Positions 62,646-64,000 of a DNA stretch of 64,000 bases are shown here, one piece after another. The notes below the pieces were generated by a model. That model was not told the origin of the DNA. It did no database searches and saw only the letters and a program-made list of their open reading frames with translations. The stretch covers positions 737,001 through 801,000 of the forward strand of contig JALJCO010003012.1 in assembly GCA_023101725.1 (NCBI GenBank), given 5' to 3'. A program made the translations under genes and the position numbers. Position 1 is the first letter of the stretch. Each line of letters begins with the position of its first letter. Origin of the DNA: Atherinomorus stipes (Eukaryota > Chordata > Actinopteri > Atheriniformes > Atherinidae).

Positions 62646-64000
62646 GGTAGAGCATTTCATCTCTCTTTCATCTCTGTCACCCAGTCAAGCGTTCAATGCC
62701 CCATTCAGCGCCTGCCCAGCATTATGCAAAATAATGCTAATCCCCTTTCCCGTGCTTTCACACTTGTATAAACCGCCGTTCCTGCCTCTGAAAAGCAATT
62801 ATATCAGTTTACGTTCCTGTCAAAAAACAGGATTAGCATGCAAGTACTAGTAGCACCAACTACACCCAATCTCTATCTACCTTTGGCTATCGGGGAGAAC
62901 ACAAAATGTTTGTCCACCTTACCCTAAAAAAAAAGGAAGTCAGGCTGCTGGGTTGGGGGTAGCTATAAATGTTTTCTAATTAGATGTTTAGATGGAGTGA
63001 ATAGAAAGAAAGAAAGTTTCACAAGCAGAACTCCATGTCCTTGTTTTCCTTGCCCGAGCCTTCTTTGCCAGAATCTCAGCCTTGTACAATAATCAAAAAC
63101 AAATTCAGCTACATGGTTACACAGGGCCATACCAGTCCCAGCCTCGCCTCGCAGACCGTGTGTGTGTTGCACATGTGACGCGCAGAGAATAATACACACA
63201 AAATGAACCGTTGTTGTTGCCTCCAACACATTGCTTCCACATGCGCTCAACCCTGTCTGTGCAACACACACACACTCAGCAGACAAGGAAAGATGGAGGA
63301 ATATTTTTGAATATGCAAATGCTCATACAAGCGGAACGTGTGTAAATAGGAGTCATTGTGAGCTGGTTTAATCTGGACAGTCAGGCCTCTTTCCCTATAA
63401 CTCATGTTTTTTTTTAGGGTGGGGGGGTTGCATAGCATATCCAATCCCAACTGATGACAGGTTGGGGGGGGGGGGGACAACAGTCAGCAGAATTAGCAAG
63501 GTCGTCATGGCGATTAATGAAATTTGGCAAAGTGGCCTGCCATAGACTTAAATGAGCTAGCTGGTTAGGTGCAGGCACAGGGGGGGCTGGCTGGCTGCTG
63601 GCCCGTTGCCTCATACACACCCATTATTCTCTTTTCTGCCATGGTGGTACAATAGAAGCACTTGTATCTCAGCTGATACCCACCGGCAGTACAAGCTCTC
63701 CGCCTGACAATTTGCATATGTTAATATAATTAAGTGCTAATTACACTAAAACTCGCATATTCACAAGCACCCTCCCCGGGAGCTATGCACGGGCTTGATC
63801 TCGTTCCAAGTCTTTAACCCTCCTCCGCATCTCGCTCGGTGTGTGTGATAGAGAGAAGTCGTGTGGTGGTGGTGGTGCCCCAGGGCTGACACAGGAAGCC
63901 CCCCCCCTCCGCCCTTCTTCTTTGAGACATAATGCTGATCTGCAGTGGCTTCTTAGCTTCTACCCAATACAGACCTCCCTGAACCAGTACACCCCAACAT

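Larger units (their letters stand above)
48608..64000 (-). other. Upstream intron and 5' flank of zfhx4
   Basis: This is 15.4 kb upstream of the first coding exon. It must contain intron sequence next to the acceptor at 48608, and it may contain non-coding exon(s) and promoter, none certain. It holds a GAAGA repeat at 57.6 kb, GA tracts at 61.1 and 62.6 kb, scattered CA repeats, a CpG-rich spot at about 55.0 kb, and mixed-composition blocks at 58.18-58.6 and 59.69-59.9 kb that look conserved. Short G runs lie at 54.11, 55.32 and 63.46 kb. No second protein-coding gene was recognised. Confidence 0.55.

Noticed and set aside
1..64000. A new defence, mobile or biosynthetic gene system
   Set aside because: This is vertebrate intronic and exonic DNA of a known developmental gene family. 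I see no gene cluster, array or operon-like structure.

Overview
The window looks like nuclear DNA of a ray-finned (teleost) fish. It has dense CA/TG and GA microsatellites, short DNA-transposon derivatives of the hAT and Tc1/mariner types, and a truncated L2/Maui-like LINE tail. The protein-coding sequence is spliced vertebrate sequence, nearly identical at conserved zinc fingers to the ZFHX3/ZFHX4 family as I remember it. No prokaryotic gene organisation is present.

One gene accounts for all the coding sequence I can support: the 5' half of zfhx4 (zinc finger homeobox 4), on the minus strand. I placed eight coding exons by reading splice sites, codon phase and family similarity: 48561-46075, 45624-45412, 44995-44701, 42946-42405, 28053-27819, 8432-8334, 1547-1414 and 403-203. 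All phases join, giving 1402 uninterrupted residues. The part seen carries a C2HC-type finger, about eleven C2H2/U1-type fingers and one degenerate finger. The four homeodomains, the remaining fingers and the C-terminus must lie beyond the left edge. The first coding exon has a 46-nt 5' leader behind a good splice acceptor, so at least one non-coding exon lies to the right (above 48607) and was not identified with certainty.

Layout by region: 1-1.6 kb, the last two coding exons; 1.5-8.3 kb, an intron with a (TA)30 tract, a hAT-like MITE and a Tc1/mariner-like MITE; 8.33-8.43 kb, a tiny in-frame exon, followed by a hAT MITE with an 8-bp target duplication at 8.66-9.03 kb; 8.4-27.8 kb, a large intron with microsatellites, probable conserved non-coding blocks and an inverted pair of hAT-like elements at 25.1-25.8 kb; 27.8-28.05 kb, one exon; 28.05-42.4 kb, an intron with a long purine tract and the LINE tail; 42.4-48.6 kb, a compact cluster of the first four coding exons; 48.6-64 kb, intron 1 and upstream sequence, with a CpG-rich spot at about 55 kb that is the best promoter candidate.

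I found no tRNA, rRNA, CRISPR array or second protein-coding gene. The other open frames I examined read microsatellites, transposon debris or the opposite strand of zfhx4 exons. Family assignments rest on remembered sequence, not on a search.
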